The notes beneath the pieces are model-generated. The model was not told where the DNA came from. It worked only from the letters and a program-made list of their open reading frames with translations, and ran no database searches. From assembly GCA_025353305.1 (NCBI GenBank), contig JANXQX010000046.1, positions 1-8,994 of the forward strand: 8,994 bases of DNA, read 5' to 3'. Of the stretch, positions 5,644 through 8,994 are shown in pieces (position 1 is the first letter of the stretch; every line of letters starts with the position of its first letter). Source of the stretch: Holophagaceae bacterium. GTDB lineage: Bacteria; Acidobacteriota; Holophagae; Holophagales; Holophagaceae. The position numbers and the translations under genes are program-made.

Positions 5644-6894
5644 ATGGCCATCTCCTTCCTCCGGGGCTCCGCCCGCATCATTACATCGGGCGACCGAGCC
5701 TACAAAATCTGGGTGAGCGCCCTCCTTACCCTCATCCTGATAGGGCTTTTCGCCTATTCCTTCCAACTTCGCCAGGGCCTCATCGCCACCAATATGCGCG
5801 ACCAGGTTTCCTGGGCCTTCTACGTGGGCAATTTCACCTTCCTGGTGGGCATCGCCGCCGCTGCCGTAATGCTGGTGATCCCGGCTTATGTCTACAACTG
5901 GGGACCCATCAAGGAGGTGGCCATCCTGGGTGAACTCCTGGCGATCTCGGCCATCATCATGTGCCTGCTCTTCGTCCTGGTGGACATGGGACGGCCGGAC
6001 CGGTTCCTTCATATCGCGCCATTGTTGGGCAGCCCGAACTTCCCGGTATCAGTCATGGCCTGGGATGCCCTGGTATTGAATATTTACCTGGGTGTGAACT
6101 TGGCGGTGGTCATCCATATCCTGTACAAGGGATTTTACGGCAAGCCCTACAACAGGAAATTCGTCATCCCGCTGGTGCTCTTTTCCATTCCCATGGCTGT
6201 TTCCATTCATACGGTCACGGCCTTCCTGTACAACGGCATGGCCTCGCGCCCTTACTGGAACGCTTCCATCCTCGCGCCAAGGTTCATCATTTCGGCCTTC
6301 TGCTCTGGGCCTGCGGTTCTCTTGATTCTGTTCCAGATCCTGCGCAAGAGGACCGGCCTGCCCATCAAGGACGAGGCCATTCAGAAGGTGGCAGAGCTCA
6401 TGGCCTATGCCATGTTCTTGAACCTCTTCCTGCTGGGCGCGGAGATCTTCAAGGAGTACTACTCCGCCACGGAACACCTGCTCTACACCCAGTACTTCTG
6501 GAGCGGTATCGGCTCCCACAAGGCCTTGGTGCCCTACGCCTGGGGTGGCCTTGTGGCCTCCATCACCGCCTTTTTCATTTTTCTGGTGCCCAAGTGGCGC
6601 CAGAACATGACGCTTGTGAATATCGGGTGCGGCCTAATCTATTTCAGCGTCTACATCGAGAAGGGCATGGGGCTGGTGATACCTGGCATGACGCCGGATA
6701 CACTGGGGGAGATTTACGAATATAAGCCAACCTTGGTGGAGTGGGGCGTCACGGTTGGAATTTACGGCATCGGATTCCTGGTATTCACCTTCCTGGTCAA
6801 GTTGGCCGTGCCCATCATGGAAGGCCACTTCCATGCAGTCCACGCGAACCCAGTCACGCCGCCGCCAGATGGACTGGAGGCGGAAGCCCGCTAA
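5644..6894 (+). CDS. nrfD: NrfD/PsrC-family integral membrane quinone subunit
   Basis: This 416-residue protein is predicted to have about ten membrane helices (near 22-40, 57-82, 92-113, 138-160, 173-195, 208-232, 250-268, 296-316, 322-338 and 367-390). It belongs to the NrfD family, which anchors Fe-S subunits and reacts with the quinone pool. Family marks include VDMGRPDRF (113-121) after helix 3 and the H189-T-V-T segment followed by SRPYWNASILAPRF (201-214), typical of the longer DsrP/Hmc-type members rather than the eight-helix short ones. It starts nine bases after the ferredoxin stop, with AGGACGG just upstream of the ATG. NrfD proteins carry no heme or metal of their own; conserved acidic and histidine residues in helices are thought to bind quinone or move protons. 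With the two genes before it, it forms a three-subunit membrane complex. Direction of electron flow is not evident. Confidence 0.93.
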   Translation: MAISFLRGSARIITSGDRAYKIWVSALLTLILIGLFAYSFQLRQGLIATNMRDQVSWAFYVGNFTFLVGIAAAAVMLVIPAYVYNWGPIKEVAILGELLAISAIIMCLLFVLVDMGRPDRFLHIAPLLGSPNFPVSVMAWDALVLNIYLGVNLAVVIHILYKGFYGKPYNRKFVIPLVLFSIPMAVSIHTVTAFLYNGMASRPYWNASILAPRFIISAFCSGPAVLLILFQILRKRTGLPIKDEAIQKVAELMAYAMFLNLFLLGAEIFKEYYSATEHLLYTQYFWSGIGSHKALVPYAWGGLVASITAFFIFLVPKWRQNMTLVNIGCGLIYFSVYIEKGMGLVIPGMTPDTLGEIYEYKPTLVEWGVTVGIYGIGFLVFTFLVKLAVPIMEGHFHAVHANPVTPPPDGLEAEAR

Positions 6895-6913
6895 GATTGC
6901 AGCTTGGGAACCT

Positions 6914-6918
6914 AGGAG
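6914..6918 (+). promoter_or_regulatory. Ribosome-binding site fixing a TTG start
   Basis: AGGAG lies six bases upstream of TTG at 6925-6927. No ATG or GTG in the same frame would preserve the complete nucleotide-binding fold, because the glycine motif begins at codon 7. The Shine-Dalgarno match therefore supports TTG as the true start codon. Confidence 0.7.
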
Positions 6919-6924
6919 CCTTGC

Positions 6925-8367
6925 TTGCGCGTCCTCGTGACCGGGGCCACGGGATACATCGGTGGCAGATTGGTACCACGCCTGATGGCCAAGGGGCACC
7001 AGGTGCGTTGCATTGCCCGGAATCCCGCCCGCCTGGAAGGTCATCCCTGGCCGGGCGTGGAGATCGTCCAGGGGGACCTGGGGGATCCTTCGGCTTCGGT
7101 GGATGCGCTCCAGGGCGTCGAAGTAGCCTACTACCTAGTGCATTCCATGGCCGCAGGCCAAGCCTTCCAGGAGCGGGACCGCATCATGGCGCTGGCTTTC
7201 GGTGAGGCTGCGGCACAAGCCGGAGTCAGGCGGATCATCTATCTGGGAGGCCTGGGCGATCCAGAGAAGGTCCACAGCAAACATCTGGTTTCGCGACAGG
7301 AAGTGGGCCGCTGCCTGGCCGAAGGCGGGGTGCCCGTGACCGAGTTTCGCGCGGCGGTGATCGTGGGATCAGGCAGCGCGAGCTTCGAAATGATCCGCCA
7401 CCTTACGGAACGGCTTCCCATCATGATTACGCCGATGTGGGTGAACACCCGCTGCCAACCCATCGGCGTTCGTTCGGTGCTGGAATACCTGGTGGAGGCG
7501 CTGGATCACCCGGATGTGTCGGGTATTTTTGAGATCGGTGGCCAGGACATCCTGAGCTACCGGGAGATGATGCTCCGTTATGCCAGCATCCGGGGCCTAC
7601 GCCGCATCATCTGGTCCCTGTCGGTCCCACGACCGGAACTCAGCAGCCACTGGGTGGATCTGGTTACCCCCATTCCCTTCCGCATAGCGCATCCGCTGGT
7701 GGAAAGCCTGCAGACCGAGGTGGTGGTCCGGGATGATCGCGCACTCCAGGTCTTCAGCGTGCGGCCCACGGGCTACGACGAAGCCGTCCGCCGGGCCTTG
7801 GGGCGCATGGCCTACGACGACGTGGTGACGACCTGGGCTTCGAGTCTTTCCAGTCTCTCCTTGGATCAACCTGAGGCGGATCAACTGGGCGCCCACGAGG
7901 GCATGCTTCTGGATCGTCGTCGTCGGCGCGTCCGGGCAGACCCCGCATGGGTCTTCGATGTCATCTGCGCTTTGGGCGGAGAAGAAGGCTGGCCTGCGGG
8001 TAACGCGCTTTGGCAGTTGCGGGGCTTTCTGGATCGCCTGGTGGGCGGGGTCGGAATGCGCCGAGGCCGTCGCCACCCACGGGAATTGCGGATCGGGGAT
8101 CCGTTGGATTTTTGGCGGGTGGAAGCGCTGGAACCCCCGCACCTGTTGCGTCTTAGGGCCGAGATGAAATTGCCGGGCCGGGCCTGGCTGCAATTCGAGG
8201 TGCTGCCTGATCCCGAGGGCGCCCGGGTGGAGCAGACCGCCTTCTTTGAGCCTCGTGGGGTCCTGGGATACCTCTACTGGTACTCCGCGCTCCCATTTCA
8301 TCGCTTCCTGTTCCCAGGTCTGATCGGAGCCGTGAAGGACAGGGCAGAGGCCCTGGAAAGCCCATAG
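6925..8367 (+). CDS. Atypical SDR oxidoreductase fused to DUF2867 domain
   Basis: This 480-residue protein joins two parts. Residues 1 to about 300 are an NAD(P)-binding Rossmann fold of the atypical short-chain dehydrogenase type (NmrA/YbjT-like), with TGATGYIGG (6-14) as the dinucleotide-binding loop, YYLVHSM (69-75) and YLGGLGD (106-112) as core strands. Residues about 325-475 match the pattern of DUF2867, a lipid-binding-fold-like domain often found at the end of such proteins. The substrate is unknown. A roughly 480-residue length is normal for this fusion family. It starts 30 bases after NrfD with its own AGGAG, so it is likely the last gene of the same transcript, though nothing shows a functional tie to electron transfer. 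It uses a TTG start, which may hold expression below that of the genes before it. No classical SDR YxxxK catalytic motif is clear, so enzymatic activity is uncertain. Confidence 0.85.
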   Translation: MRVLVTGATGYIGGRLVPRLMAKGHQVRCIARNPARLEGHPWPGVEIVQGDLGDPSASVDALQGVEVAYYLVHSMAAGQAFQERDRIMALAFGEAAAQAGVRRIIYLGGLGDPEKVHSKHLVSRQEVGRCLAEGGVPVTEFRAAVIVGSGSASFEMIRHLTERLPIMITPMWVNTRCQPIGVRSVLEYLVEALDHPDVSGIFEIGGQDILSYREMMLRYASIRGLRRIIWSLSVPRPELSSHWVDLVTPIPFRIAHPLVESLQTEVVVRDDRALQVFSVRPTGYDEAVRRALGRMAYDDVVTTWASSLSSLSLDQPEADQLGAHEGMLLDRRRRRVRADPAWVFDVICALGGEEGWPAGNALWQLRGFLDRLVGGVGMRRGRRHPRELRIGDPLDFWRVEALEPPHLLRLRAEMKLPGRAWLQFEVLPDPEGARVEQTAFFEPRGVLGYLYWYSALPFHRFLFPGLIGAVKDRAEALESP

Positions 8368-8388
8368 AAATTTGGGAAGGGCAACTGC

Positions 8389-8994
<606 letters not shown>

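Noticed and set aside
5961..6725. 254-codon frame on the plus strand overlapping NrfD
   Set aside because: It is a shifted-frame shadow of the NrfD gene, rich in H, G, P and R, without domain features.
8354..8380. Weak GCCC/GGGC and CCCA/TGGG pairing at the convergent gene ends as a terminator
   Set aside because: The stem is short and interrupted and no T-run follows on either strand.

Overview
The window (roughly 60% G+C, dense, no RNA genes, transposases or CRISPR seen) looks chromosomal and comes from an anaerobic or facultatively anaerobic Gram-negative bacterium that uses formate and c-type cytochromes. The mix of a NuoG-like formate dehydrogenase, a multiheme cytochrome/Fe-S/NrfD module and a hybrid sensor kinase would fit Acidobacteriota of the Holophaga/Geothrix kind or a deltaproteobacterial lineage. 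This placement is an impression from gene content and sequence style, not a proof.

Layout. Bases 1-226 are a non-coding tail, the last part of which holds four short CTTTGTG-like units resembling a dispersed intergenic repeat. On the minus strand, 227-2917 is a complete molybdenum/tungsten formate dehydrogenase alpha subunit with its own N-terminal iron-sulfur domains. A 438-base divergent spacer (2918-3355) follows. It holds a near-consensus FNR-type palindrome, a possible sigma-70 promoter overlapped by an inverted repeat, and two GC-rich hairpins. On the plus strand, 3356-3829 is an Hsp20 small heat-shock protein. A 342-base gene-free stretch (3830-4171) contains a strikingly long interrupted palindrome (3965-4019). 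Then comes a tight plus-strand operon: a tetraheme c-type cytochrome (4172-4708), a Tat-exported four-cluster ferredoxin subunit (4705-5634, start/stop overlapping), a ten-helix NrfD-family quinone subunit (5644-6894) and, 30 bases on, a TTG-started SDR-DUF2867 protein (6925-8367). Convergent with it on the minus strand is the C-terminal end of a hybrid histidine kinase or phosphorelay protein (receiver plus HPt, 8389-8994, running off the window).

How it may work. Cytochrome, ferredoxin subunit and NrfD together make a membrane electron-transfer complex of the Nrf2/DsrJOP/CbcSTU type, exchanging electrons between the quinone pool and periplasmic heme proteins. No catalytic molybdenum subunit is encoded in that operon. 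Formate dehydrogenase next door is predicted cytoplasmic (no signal peptide), so it could only feed this complex indirectly, through NADH or ferredoxin and quinone. I see no clear evidence of an entirely new system. The items most worth a second look are the 3965-4019 palindrome, the regulatory sites in the fdhA/hsp20 spacer, the formate dehydrogenase that has lost one expected cluster, and the partner-less cytochrome/Fe-S/NrfD module.
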